Shown here piece after piece: positions 12,246 to 22,530 of a stretch of DNA of 64,000 nucleotides (within the stretch, counting starts at the first letter, position 1; the number at the start of each line of letters is the position of its first letter). Both the position numbers and the translations under genes were made by a program. The DNA lies in contig JAHGAU010000042.1 of the NCBI GenBank assembly GCA_019925105.1, forward strand, positions 204,145 through 268,144. Direction: 5' to 3'. The notes under the pieces were generated by a model. It had not been told where the DNA came from. It did no database searches and saw only the letters and a program-made list of their open reading frames with translations. This stretch comes from Niebla homalea (lineage: Eukaryota > Ascomycota > Lecanoromycetes > Lecanorales > Ramalinaceae).

Positions 12246-14176
12246 TCAATGAGAGTGTCCGTCATGTGGATCTGCATCAGCGTTGGCTGCTGCAGGGGCA
12301 CAACATTGCCCACTAGCCCCACACTCCTCACTGCATTCCAACAGACACGCATCTGCTTCATGCTGCAGACTCGGTGCCTTGCTACCCCGGTTGCTGGCCA
12401 GTTTCGATGATCGAGCATTGTCCGGGTTGCCGGCATCTTCGCAGTCCGACGTGGCTGCTGAAGTATGTCGATGCGTGCCATCGAGGCAGAATTCGGGCTG
12501 GATGGTGGAAGAATGAATGCCAAAGCCATGCAGGCACCCTCGGATTGTTTTCGCAAGCTCCATGTACCGTGCTGATCCTTCCCCTTTGAAGTCGAACTCC
12601 ACCTGCACATGTAATGAAGCCACGAGCTTGACATCGCTGAGCTGCCATACGTGCAAGTGATGACAACTGATGATGCCTGGCAATCTCTCGATATCCTCCT
12701 TGAGCTCGTCAACGTTGATGTGGGGCGGTACCGCTTGCAGAAGAATCCGCGAGGCCGCTTTGCAAAGAGGGATGGCGGAGCAAAGAATGACACCTGTGAT
12801 GATGAGGGAGATGGCTGGGTCCGCGTAAAAGCGCGCGGGTACTGTTGTCAACCAAATAAATAGAGCAGATCCAATGACTCCGATGTTGCCCAGTGCGTCG
12901 CCCATGACATGTAGGAAGACACCGCGCATGTTGAGGTCACTATGTGAATGCCCATGTCCACCACCGCCGGAGGGTTCTTGGGGCTGATTATGGTGGTGGT
13001 CGAGATGCACTGCGTCTGTTTTCGGGGCCCGGTTAGGCTTTGAAGAACCATTTGCAGATGCAAGCAAAGGTGTCTCTTCTGATACCTTCTGAGGGTCGTC
13101 AGCTATAGCGGTCTCGGTATCGCTGTCGCTGCCATTGTCTGAATCAATGTCCTTCATCCTGCTGGCGGCTATGATCTCCTTCCTGAAGCTGGCAGGGTGC
13201 CCACTGATCCCATCAGCACTTGGCCAGCCCGAATGCGACCCACTGCCTATGCGTCGACTGCCTCTGATGTTTCTGGTGTTCGACTTGCGAGGAGAGAGAG
13301 GGGACGTAGTTCTGGTCAGCGTGGATGCTGTCACTGTGGATCCAGCTTCGTCACTGGCCGTGAAACCCCTCGAGGCTTTTCTTGATCCTTCGCTTGAGCT
13401 CTCTTTTGTTGCTTCCGCAAGACCGTTCGACTTGGGCCATCCAGCTACCGTAGCTTGGGGTAGCACATCGGCAATATTACCGCTCTCATCGGCGACTGCT
13501 TGGGTATGGCCCCCAACTCCTCTAGTCTGAACATCCGCCTGACCTTGCTCAGCCAGCGACTCTTCTCCATGTGTGTGCGCAGGTTCTCCTCCACCATGAC
13601 TATGCCCGTGATCATGGAATAGTAGCAATCCCAATATGTTCGACATAAGCCCGAAGCATCCGACGATAAGAACCAGCCTCGGGTTGGAGACTTGTTGAGG
13701 TTCGACGAATCGTTGAATTGCTTCCAGGAATATGGACAGACACAAGGCGACTAGGAATACTCCATTGACCAAGGCACCCAACGTCTCTGCTCTCTGCCAC
13801 TACCAGAATGTCAGCGAAAAGAAGCTGGAGATCCACTGGGCTTCAGTGCTGACCCCATAGGTGTAAAACCTGGAGCTTTGCTTCTCGTGGGCGACTTTAA
13901 CCGCCCATAGACCGACGCATAGAGAGAGGACATCGTTGAGCTGCATGATCGGCGTCAATGGCTGGTCAAGGGTTCAAATTGGTGCAGATAGACCAACCAT
14001 GTGAAAGGCGTCGGCCACAAGCGCCAACGATCGTGTACCATAGCCTTGTATACGAAGTGAGCGACAATCGCTTGATTAGAAACTTGATATGTCTTACCAA
14101 CGATCAGTTCGAGCAGGAAGAATGCAGAGTCAATCCCGAGCAGGATCAGAATCCGTGTTGACTTGGACATGCCCAT
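12246..14176 (-). CDS. zinc/cadmium CDF transporter (Zrc1/Cot1-like)
   Basis: Exons 14098-14176, 13998-14044, 13854-13940 and 12246-13799 join in frame to about 588 aa. Cation diffusion facilitators exchange Zn2+ or Cd2+ for H+, typically loading the vacuole. The first exons give RILILLGIDSAFFLLELIVG, then LALVADAFHMLNDVLSLCVG, which carries the TM2 metal-site residues, then RFYTYGWQRAETLGALVNG. The last exon has a long His/Ser-rich cytosolic loop (HDHGHSHGGG; later HLDHHHN and GHGHSHSD), the TM5 metal site HVMGDALGN, and a C-terminal cytosolic domain with CHHLHVWQLSD. It ends in a second His-rich tail, DADPHDGHSH. One intron uses the weak donor GTTGGT. The loop between TM4 and TM5 is longer than in the yeast proteins. 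Confidence 0.93.
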
Positions 14177-14584
14177 GGCGTAAAAGGAGATGAGATGGCT
14201 TGATCAAGAGTAGAGGGAAGAATGAAAAGCTGCTATTAAGTTGATAGATAGCCGTTATGAATGAGATACTTTTATAGACATGGTGGCCAATTGTGGGCCA
14301 GACACATGAGCGAAAGAAAACGTCGTTTGAAAAACCGTTTGCTCGTTCGTCATAGCGTTCAAGATTGCGAGGGTGCGAGGGTGCGGGCTTCTACGGCTCC
14401 ACCTCGGCTACATTAATCTGAGGAAAGAACGATGAGTAATCTACCGACTTGCCCGCCAAGCCGGCCTTCTTACCAAGCATACCCTTTCGCCGGATCGGGA
14501 AAACCCATCCAGAGTATGTACCACTTATCTAATGGGACCTGATGCCTCGTATCATTCATTACATTTCCACCCTGTCTGCTAACA
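14177..14584. other. intergenic, divergent promoter region
   Basis: About 400 bases between the CDF transporter and the DUF202 gene, transcribed away from each other. No motif is convincingly identified. Confidence 0.5.
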
Positions 14585-15446
14585 ATGGCTGCTCCTAGCG
14601 AGGAAGCTGGAGCTGTCGCATCCCGAGAGGCCACCGCACTAGAAGATGTTGGAGAGTCAGCGCCTGAAGAGGGGAGGCAAACGAGGGCAGAACCTGGATC
14701 CTCACCAATCCAAGACCGAATCGTCATCGGAGGGCTTAGGTGCCGAACCAAGAAATTCTGGCGACAACAAGTCAGTGCTACCGTCGCTCATGATGCCTGT
14801 CGAGATCATCTGGGTAAGTTTATGAGAGATCGTTGCTGTCGCGAATACACTTGCTATCCGGCTTCGAATACAGACATATGAGATCTCCGGTCTTGATTAT
14901 CAATCGCTTTTTTGTGCTCCCTGCAACCCAGAGCTGCACAGCCAAAATCCCCCCACCCCCTCTTGCGAGGCAACAGCAATCACTTGACTCCCCTCTCATT
15001 TTGGTTTCCTGGGCTTACTTTCACGCCTCTTCATTTCCAGCGCTCGAACGCACTTTCCTTGGCTATCTGCGCACTTCCCTAGCCCTGGCCTTTTTCTCTG
15101 TCTACATAGCTCAGCTCTTTAGACTCCAGCACCGTCCCCACCCAGATCAGACCCTAGGCTTCTTTGTCTTGGCTATTCCGCTTGCAGTCGTATGTATCAT
15201 TGCTGCAATGCTTGTGCTGCTACTGGGAGCTTATCGCTTCTGGCGGCAGCAGAATGCCATCCTGAGGGGTAAGGCGCATGCCGGTGGCTGGGAGGTCAAC
15301 CTCATCGGGGTGATCGTGTTGTTGGTAAGTATTGGTTTGATCTACGGGTGGCACAAGTCTGAATTGACAACAACAAGGTCTCTGTGGTTGTATTGATCCT
15401 AGTAATAGCCGTCGAGATTCGGAAGGATGTTCTCAATGAGGCTTAA
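14585..15446 (+). CDS. DUF202/YidH-family membrane protein
   Basis: Exons 14585-14813, 15041-15324 and 15378-15446 join to about 193 aa. The first exon is a polar Glu/Ala-rich N-terminus. The second begins with ALERTFLGYLRTSLALAFFSVYIAQLF, the hallmark start of the DUF202 domain. A second span follows (FVLAIPLAVVCIIAAMLVLLLGAYRF in two parts), and a third is split by the last intron (LIGVIVLLVSVVVLILVIAV). Three membrane spans and this length match fungal YidH-like proteins. Function in fungi is unknown; some homologues are linked to the vacuolar transporter chaperone family, but the SPX domain is absent here. Confidence 0.85.
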
Positions 15447-15902
15447 ATGATCCTAGTAGGACAATGCTAGCCAGGATAGGGGCTCAGTCGTCCAGCCTTC
15501 CATCACGGGTTGGTACCGAGAAAAGAATGTCTGTGAAACCATCAGTCAAGATCTACGGTATACCCTCAAGTGTGAAGCATAGGCGACAAGACGATGTGGA
15601 CGGGACGTTTCGATGGTGTTGCTCTTACTACACCCTGTTTTTCTTCACAGATATCAATACTAGACCAGACTGTGCAAACAGATGATGAATAGTACACCAT
15701 TCCCTGCATCGGATTCAGAGTGCTTCTTTGGTCAATCCGTAAAAGGCGGGATGGTGTTCCTCATCAATGGCAGGTGATGACGCAAGTGTTTTTATCCCAA
15801 ACGGGACGTCAAGATGTTTTCACCTTTTCCTACTTCTCCCTCATAAAACCCTATCCTTAGCTATTGCAAACCTTTGTTGCTTTGCACCCATTGACGATTG
15901 AT
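15447..15902. other. intergenic
   Basis: Between the DUF202 gene and the tyrosinase start; it should contain the tyrosinase promoter. No gene is seen. Confidence 0.5.
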
Positions 15903-17917
15903 ATGGCTTCTGCATTGCATTTCTTGTGCTTTTTGCTCGCTGCTTTATTGCTCGGCAATGTGCAATCCTTCGCGGTCAATGGTGTTGCTGCTGGCATCAA
16001 TCGCACGACTATGGAAAATCCAGCACGAGTTGAATTCACCCTGTTCACCCAGTCGGGTCCTGCATTCGACCTATTCATTCTTGCTTTGCAGCAATTTCAG
16101 CAAGCAAATCAGTCACTCGAATTGTCTTACTACCAAGTTGCAGGTACGCTATGAGACCTTACAGCAGTCATAGCATGAGACAGTCGCTAATCACCTCGAT
16201 AGGAATACATGGCCGTCCATTCTTACCCTGGGATGGCGTACTTGGCGAAAATCCTTTAGGCTACTGTACTCACGCCTCGATCCTCTTTCCCATATGGCAT
16301 CGCCTCTACGTGATACTGTTCGAGGTACGCATGACCTGTTCCACTCTAACTATAAGCTCTTACCCTGCAATAGCAAATCGTATGGCGTATTGCGCAGCAG
16401 ATAGCAGTCTCATACCCCCTCTCCTCTCGAGGGAGGTACCAAGATGCAGCAAGGACGCTTCGTGTGCCATACTGGGATTGGGCTCTCGACGTGACAATGC
16501 CGGCCCTGGTCAACGAACCTTTGATCAACGTCAATACGCCGAGGGGACCAGCCAACATCAGGAATCCACTCTATACTTACGTCTACCATCCTCAGCCATC
16601 TGCTTCCGATTTTCCGCTCAACAATGGCACGGTATGTCCTCCTGAAGCACTACCTGTGACTCATTTCTTCGATTGATCGAAGTCCCAGGTTGCGCACTAT
16701 CATACCACAGTCCGCCATCCCGACACGCATGGCGAAACTCAGCCCTGGCTTGCGAACCAAGAGCTGAATGCAAATCGACAAGTTCTCCATGATTTGACCT
16801 ATCAGCTTCTTTCTGACCAATGGAACTACGCCCCCTTCTCCAACACAGGCTATGCTGATGGCCGGGGAGGTCGCTACAATTCTATTGAGAATATGCATAA
16901 TGCGATCCACTACTTCGTGGGCGGCACTGGGAACATGGCAGTCTTCCCCTACTCGGCATTCGATCCCGTCTTCTGGCTGCATCACGCGTAAGAACTACCC
17001 GCCCCTCTTGATTTTTCCTCCTGGCCTTTACTGAGGTACTTGTGTGAAGAAACGTCGACCGTCTCTTCTCCCTCTGGCAAGCCCTTTACCCCGGGGCCCA
17101 CCTTATCACCTCTCAAGCAAACGCACAAGGGACATTCACACAACCACCTGGCGGCATAGAGGACGCCTCAAGCCCACTAACACCCTTCCGTACCTCCGAC
17201 AACAGCATCCACAACGCCAACACGGCATGGGACATCCACTCATTCGGATACACCTATCCTGAACTCCTGGCCCCATCTTCCAGCAACGAAACGTCATCAG
17301 CTGCCCTTTCCTCCAATGTCCGCGCCGCGTTAAACAGGCTGTACAACCCTACAGGCAGCATCATCCCTCGCGGCTTGTCACCAGAGGCTTCAAGATCCTC
17401 CAATGATAGCGCGCCAAGCCAACACCAATACAACGTCAACATCCGCGTTTCCTCATCCTCTTTAAGCAGCTCCTTCACGATCCACTTCTTCCTTGGCGCC
17501 CCCAACACCGCGTCCCCTTCCGCCTGGTCCACGGCAAGCAATTTGATAGGGAGTCATGTGGTGATGTATATGCCCCTGCTTTCCCCCACACCTGCCAGCA
17601 GCAGTAATAGGTTGGTGTACGGTACCTTGCCTCTCACCTCCGCGCTCCTTAATGCAGGCTTGACGACGACATTACCACCGAGCGAAGTAGTGCCGTTCTT
17701 GAGAGGGGAGCTAGTGTGGAAGGTGCAGACCCGCGATGGCGCAGTCATAGACACAGACGACGAACGCATAAAAAGCTTAAGCTTGTTCGTGGTAGGTAGG
17801 GAGATCAACTGGTTGGAAGGAAAGGAGGATGAGTTTCCAGAGTATGGCGAGTATGAGCTATTGGATGAGGCGACAGCAGGGAGGAGAAGGGTGCTGACGG
17901 ACGAAGAGGAGACGTAG
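15903..17917 (+). CDS. tyrosinase (polyphenol oxidase), secreted
   Basis: Exons 15903-16143, 16203-16324, 16374-16631, 16689-16987 and 17050-17917 join in frame to about 595 aa. The enzyme hydroxylates monophenols and oxidises o-diphenols to quinones using a type-3 dicopper centre, in melanin or phenolic metabolism. A signal peptide is evident at residues 1-22 (LHFLCFLLAALLLGNVQS). CuA ligands are His83, His104 and His113, and Cys102 in GYCTH is placed for the Cys-His thioether seen in fungal enzymes. CuB ligands are His277 and His281 in ENMHNAIHYF, plus His305/306 in FDPVFWLHHANVDR. After residue 400 comes a tyrosinase C-terminal domain (YNVNIRVSSS..FTIHFFLG) that usually shields the active site until cleavage. 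The acidic end (VLTDEEET) follows. The GTATGT intron at 16632 is required to avoid a stop. Confidence 0.94.
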
Positions 17918-19166
17918 GCTGGTGGGGTAAGTTGCAGAAGCGACATAGTGAGCAAAGACAAACTGTAGAACGAACTATGTGACGAACACGCTATCCGTAA
18001 GGACTGAATCCCATGCTGTGCCTTGCAGCGCCCGCAATGCCCTCCCCATCACAAGCCGCGTGGTCGCGAATACCTCTCAGCCTCGGGAAACCATGGAGAA
18101 CAGGCGGATTACCTACCATACCCAGCGTTGGGCATGAGCCACGGAATCAAACCAATCAGAGGTGTTGAATCCGAGCCGTTACTCCTGGACCTGAGTAACT
18201 AAACGGCCCTAAGCCAGAGTCCCGACCAAGATAACTCCAGCATTCAGTCTACATCGACAACAGCGAAAAGTCCCAACCCCCCCAATGCCAACCAACCAAC
18301 CAAAGATGGTTCATCGTATCGTTACGCCAGTCCTCTCCATACAAGCCCGCGCATCCCCCCCCATCCGTATCCATCCATCAACGGATCCAGCTGGTATGTC
18401 GTGATGACGATATTATAGTATACAGTATATGTATAGCAAAACCTCGACCCAGCCCCACACACACACACACACGAGATTCATCCATCTATCTATCTATCTG
18501 TCTATCTATCTTGCAAGGGCCGATCAGATGCACATACTCCCATCATCTGGACAAACGAAAGAGAGAATCGTCGACGACCCCCAGGAAGAAGTCGTCCATT
18601 AGCGGCGCACGAGCGGCCTCCCATTTTCGGACGGGTGGGATTGATGATGATTTTTAGGAAGGCTGGACGCTCCGATGGGAGCACACGCTGCACAACTGGA
18701 TGGGGAGAAAAGTAATGGTAAGGGCGGTGTGAAAGGTCGATGGGATCGGTAAGAGGGAAGTGGATGTAGTTGCAGGGAGCGGCTTGAGATGGATGGTTTT
18801 TTTTGCGAGGCTGAAGAAAAGAGAGGGGGAAAAAAGGGGGGGAGAAGGTTGGCGGTAACCAAGACAGGTGGACTTTGGCGGGAAAGGGGGTCTGCCTTGG
18901 GCTGATTGAGGCTTCCTGAGGATGAGAAGGCACGGTGTAAAGCGGAATCGGAGTGTGTGGCAAGAAAAGCTGGGAATCTTGGGTAGAGCGCATGGATCCC
19001 CAACGACACGAGGGGAATGAGCGGCTTATGTTAAGTCTCGTAAGGAGAGGCGATGGGAGCGGAGGAGATTGAATCGATAAGTGATAGGGTACGGGAGAGA
19101 TAGAGGCATATTCTGAGTTGTGATAGAGCCGAGGTACCTTTGGGGAATTGTGGAGGCAGGGGATCT
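17918..19166. other. intergenic with CA and TATC microsatellites
   Basis: More than 1.2 kb without a supportable gene. It holds a CA tract at 18455-18472 and a TATC tract at 18484-18510. The minus-strand ORFs here are Pro/Ser/His-rich low-complexity readings without domain features and are not accepted. Confidence 0.55.
18455..18510. repeat. compound CA / TATC microsatellite
   Basis: A CA dinucleotide run is followed within about 12 bases by a TATC run. Confidence 0.8.
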
Positions 19167-20498
19167 TTAGAGCTCCCCCTCCCTTTCTTGCACATCAATA
19201 TCTGGCGCCCATTCTTTGGTAGGCTGAAGCGTCATCTCGTCCTCGCTCGACGCTGCATCCTCCGAGTTGTTCTGGCTTTCGTCAGGGGCAGCGACTTCTT
19301 CGATCTCCTCTTGTCCTAGTCTCAATGCAGAGATTGCCAACTCTTGAAGATGTTTGGCAACGTGCCCAATCCACTTCTTCCTCGATCCAGTTACCTCTGT
19401 ACAAAGGTGACAGATGTCGAGCGCGTCATATTGTGTTGCATGTGCCTTCTTGATGTGATGGATCCATTCGCGTCGAGCCGAGTACAATCTGTGCGGTGTT
19501 TGACATTGCTCGAAAACACAGACGTAAGGCTTGATATCATCAAACACGTGCTTGAGCCACTTGAGACGAGTTGGTGCGATGATGACGCAGTAACAGTAAT
19601 GACATTCAAAGGGTGCCTCATTGTTGTCCTGGTTTGGGCGTCTTGGCAGTCCAATATCAGCTTGTAAGCCAGATGTCGAATGGGTAGTTTCAGTCATGGC
19701 GATGATCGAGGCATTGTCATCATCATGAGGGACCTGAGACCGGAATGTAGTCGCTATGGTGTCGGACATGTCTTCCCGAGCGTCGTCTGCTTCTTCATCC
19801 AAGTCTCGGCTTATCTTTGCGTGATGGCGCTCGCGGTACATCAAGTATCTTCTTCTTTGAAACATAGCTCGTACCAAGCGTGTCTGTAGTATCTGGCTTG
19901 CCTCTGGATATTTGGTCTGAATGGTATCCATATCGAATGTTTCGTAGGCCTTTGCCTCGGTTGAGCAGCCGCCATGCAGGAAGTCACTTTGCGCGGGCTT
20001 GCGGATGAGCATGCTCATCTCAAATAAACAATCTATCAGTCGAGTTACAAAGCCATGCTGCCGCGGAACAGGTGGCTCATTGTCGTCCGCGAATGTCTCG
20101 TCGTCCGCGAATGTCTCGTCGTCCACGAATGTCTCGTCGTCTTCTGCCTCGGAAGCCTGCCCTTCATCAGTGATAAGAAGTCGAACAGTCTCTTTGAGCA
20201 GTTCTTGTAGCTGTAATAAAAGACTCGAGAGTCGGCTGCGGATCTTTGAATCATCGCGCAATCTGTAATCCATTGACGATGAATCTTGTCTGTGTACGCC
20301 AATGTTCGCGGTCCACATCCGAAATCTGCCCAGCTCATCTTCCCATGAGCTGATACTTCTCCTATCGGCGTCTACATTACTGTCTGCTTTCAAGCGTTTG
20401 ATGATGTCCTCGAAACTTTCTAGGCAAGGTCGTACATCGATTGGCGCAGAATGTAATCTTTCAGTGGTCGGATTGGTCTCGCCATTCTTTAGGGCCAT
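19167..20498 (-). CDS. C2H2 zinc-finger protein, module copy 1
   Basis: About 443 aa from ATG 20498; an upstream ATG at 20690 would add 64 residues with no counterpart in the paralogue at 22531-25295. The N-terminal half is helical and carries SWEDELGRFRMWTANIG and SSMDYRLRDDSKIRSR, a conserved block shared with that paralogue. An acidic insertion of repeated DDETFA units follows, then a basic helix (QRRRYLMYRERHHAKIS). The zinc-finger region starts at FECHYCYCVI and has three C2H2-like units: CxxC..H, CVFEQC..H and CHLC..HVAKHLQE. An acidic tail ends the protein. Fungal proteins of this architecture are numerous, and their role is not established. It is transcribed divergently from a broken DUF7580 gene, about 265 bases from the upstream ATG. 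Confidence 0.82.
   Translation of the reverse strand: MALKNGETNPTTERLHSAPIDVRPCLESFEDIIKRLKADSNVDADRRSISSWEDELGRFRMWTANIGVHRQDSSSMDYRLRDDSKIRSRLSSLLLQLQELLKETVRLLITDEGQASEAEDDETFVDDETFADDETFADDNEPPVPRQHGFVTRLIDCLFEMSMLIRKPAQSDFLHGGCSTEAKAYETFDMDTIQTKYPEASQILQTRLVRAMFQRRRYLMYRERHHAKISRDLDEEADDAREDMSDTIATTFRSQVPHDDDNASIIAMTETTHSTSGLQADIGLPRRPNQDNNEAPFECHYCYCVIIAPTRLKWLKHVFDDIKPYVCVFEQCQTPHRLYSARREWIHHIKKAHATQYDALDICHLCTEVTGSRKKWIGHVAKHLQELAISALRLGQEEIEEVAAPDESQNNSEDAASSEDEMTLQPTKEWAPDIDVQEREGEL
20083..20136 (-). repeat. 18-nt in-frame tandem repeat (DDETFA units)
   Basis: Three nearly identical 18-base units (TCGTCCGCGAATGTCTCG on the plus strand, with one G-to-A difference in the third) encode repeated DDETF(A/V) in the zinc-finger protein. 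The near-identity suggests recent expansion and possible length variation between strains. Confidence 0.9.
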
Positions 20499-20955
20499 CG
20501 AGTGTTGGAAGGGTTGGCCGAAATGAAGCCTGATCGATAATGATCCGGTGTTGTTGAAGAACAGAAAATGTCTGATTGAGTTATCGTGGGCACGCACTTG
20601 GTAGAAGCTGTCAAAAGGAAGGGTCCGTTTCCAAGAGAAGTCGAGTCCTCTTGGCCCTATGCCTGATGGAGTCATTGGTCTGTGATGCATAATCGCCTTC
20701 AGCCCTTTGCAGATGTGGGCGCGAGCACTGCCAATAGATCATGCAGCTGAGAGGTGGGGGTGTTGCAGGTTCCCTAAGAGCCAATCATGGAGGTTGAGGA
20801 CCCGCCCAGCTCTGCTCTAGTCTGGGGCATTGGCTGCGAGCAGATGGCAAGGCGCTCCTCTGCTCCCATTATGAAAAGGTTTGGTCACGCTGATGCTGGA
20901 GCATTATTTTTTATCAACATTTGGGTGGGAACTTTATATTATTGAGAGCCAGAGT

Positions 20956-22060
20956 ATGGTTACGGGTGTCAAGTCGGCTGGTCTGGTCCTTGCGGTGCTC
21001 CCGCTCCTCGTCGAGGGCCTGCAGGGCTATTTGAAAGGGATCCATACAATCCAAAGGTTTCTGGAAATGCAAAAATGGCTGCAACAATACCTGGCCAATG
21101 TTCAGAACTGCGAAATCGTGGCGGGCCAATTCATCGAACGCGTGCTTCTCGAATCCGATGTTGATCTGGATCTCGATAACTTGGTGGACAGTCCTAGAGG
21201 CGATTTATGGCAGGATCCAGGCTTAGACAAGCAATTCCGCAAATATCTCGGCCGCTACACGACAAATACATGCAGGCCTTTGAGGACTTGTGTAGGCTGA
21301 TTGATGAGCTCCGTGAGAAGTTGCACCTGAGCAGAGAATTACCCGCTCAGGTAGAGAACACCCTTCCCTGACTCCACGACCTCCGACACAGAATGCATCC
21401 ATGATGCTTCCGTGTGCTTCGAACTGATAATTTTGTGATAGCTGAGCTGGTATGATCCAGCACGGATTAAGCAGAATTTACGGAAGATGAAGACCGCGAT
21501 GACCGTGTCGAAATTCGACGAAATCTTCCCAACAAATTGAGCATCTAATTTCGACCAGAAGGGATTTGACCAACAATCAAGCTTATATAGAGACAGCAAG
21601 ACTTGAAGGGAGGCGGAGGCAGTCGAGGCGATTCTTGACCCATTTCCGCCTTGTTCGGGAACAGATCGCCAGCTTGCATAGTGCTTTGACCAAGTCCAAC
21701 CACCCAACACGTTCATGTCGTAGGGTCCACGGGGTAAGCCTTCGACTGGAAAGACGATTTGCGGGGCCCCAGGAGATCAGCTCCTCCATTCCATGTCGAT
21801 ATAGACTCTTGTTTTCCAACCTTGACTGTGTTTCGGAACGCACAATGCCCATCAATTGGCACGAGCTCGAAATAACACCAATTCAAGCCGAGCACAAGCG
21901 CCTCGAGGCTAGCACCGAGATTGCCACCCACAAGCGCCAAGTCAGGTTTGAAATACCCCTAAAGCCATCGCCACTGCTAAAGCTGCCAAATTCGGAAAGA
22001 GAAGAGAGGAAAGGCCCAATGATTCAAAATCTATGTTCAGCGATGCTGGCTCCACCGGCC
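20956..22060 (+). pseudogene. DUF7580 / HeLo-like-start protein, module copy 1, frameshifted and truncated
   Basis: The reading opens with VKSAGLVLAVLPLLVEGL, matching the start of the intact paralogue at 25757 (FEVAGVILAVLPIVIDSM). Homology then continues across three frames. There is a frameshift near 21250, after which HDKYMQAFEDLCRLIDELREK is in another frame. An intron fits at 21351-21441. The next segment is PARIKQNLRKMKTAMTVSKF. A second frameshift lies near 21530, after which TARLEGRRRQSRRFLTHF and the conserved VSLRLERRF and INWHELEI segments follow. Similarity stops near 22045 (IQNLCSAM), just before an AGG microsatellite, so the C-terminal half seen in the paralogue is missing. Two frameshifts plus truncation argue for a decayed copy rather than missed introns. 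Confidence 0.75.
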
Positions 22061-22149
22061 GCCTCTGGTGCTATGATTGGGTTAAGGGTGGTGTTAGAAT
22101 GTGTATATTGGAGGGTTGAATTGGGTGGAGGCGCAAGTGGAGGGGTCAA

Positions 22150-22180
22150 GAGGAGGAGGAGGAGGAGGAGGAGGGGGAGG
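22150..22180. repeat. AGG microsatellite at the truncation edge
   Basis: About eight consecutive AGG units followed by a G-rich run. It begins about 100 bases after recognisable DUF7580 coding sequence ends. Confidence 0.8.
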
Positions 22181-22530
22181 GGAGCACTGGGCTCGCCTGA
22201 TTGTTGATGTGGAGGAAGGAGGTATTATTGAGATCGAGGGAGGGTTGAGAGCGTGAACGAGGGGCAGAAGGGCTTTATCGCTAGGCAAGAGAAAAGTCGT
22301 GGACCATCTGGAGATGAAAGTGTTTTGACTTGAAAGATTGTACCTAGCTCTCCGGAATGAAAATAAGTAAGAACCGAATGTGCTTCTTTTCAAAATTGCA
22401 ATACCACTGGCCAAGGGAGGACGTTGCGTTGCTACAGCTGAAGACTTTGCTCCTTTATGCTCCTTCTTTCAAACACTCGTCGCTTCCAATGTTTTGTCTC
22501 TCAAGTCTTGTCGTCTCCGACAGCGAATGA
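22181..22530. other. intergenic between convergent genes
   Basis: Short region between the end of the DUF7580 pseudogene and the 3' end of the large zinc-finger gene. No gene is seen. Confidence 0.5.

Noticed and set aside
1..17917. Secondary-metabolite gene cluster (two P450s, dehydrogenase, tyrosinase)
   Set aside because: No backbone synthase, no pathway regulator, and interspersed housekeeping genes (CDF transporter, DUF202).
18502..19009. Two overlapping minus-strand ORFs of 136-163 aa
   Set aside because: Low-complexity Pro/Ser/His content with no domain; they lie in microsatellite-containing intergenic DNA.
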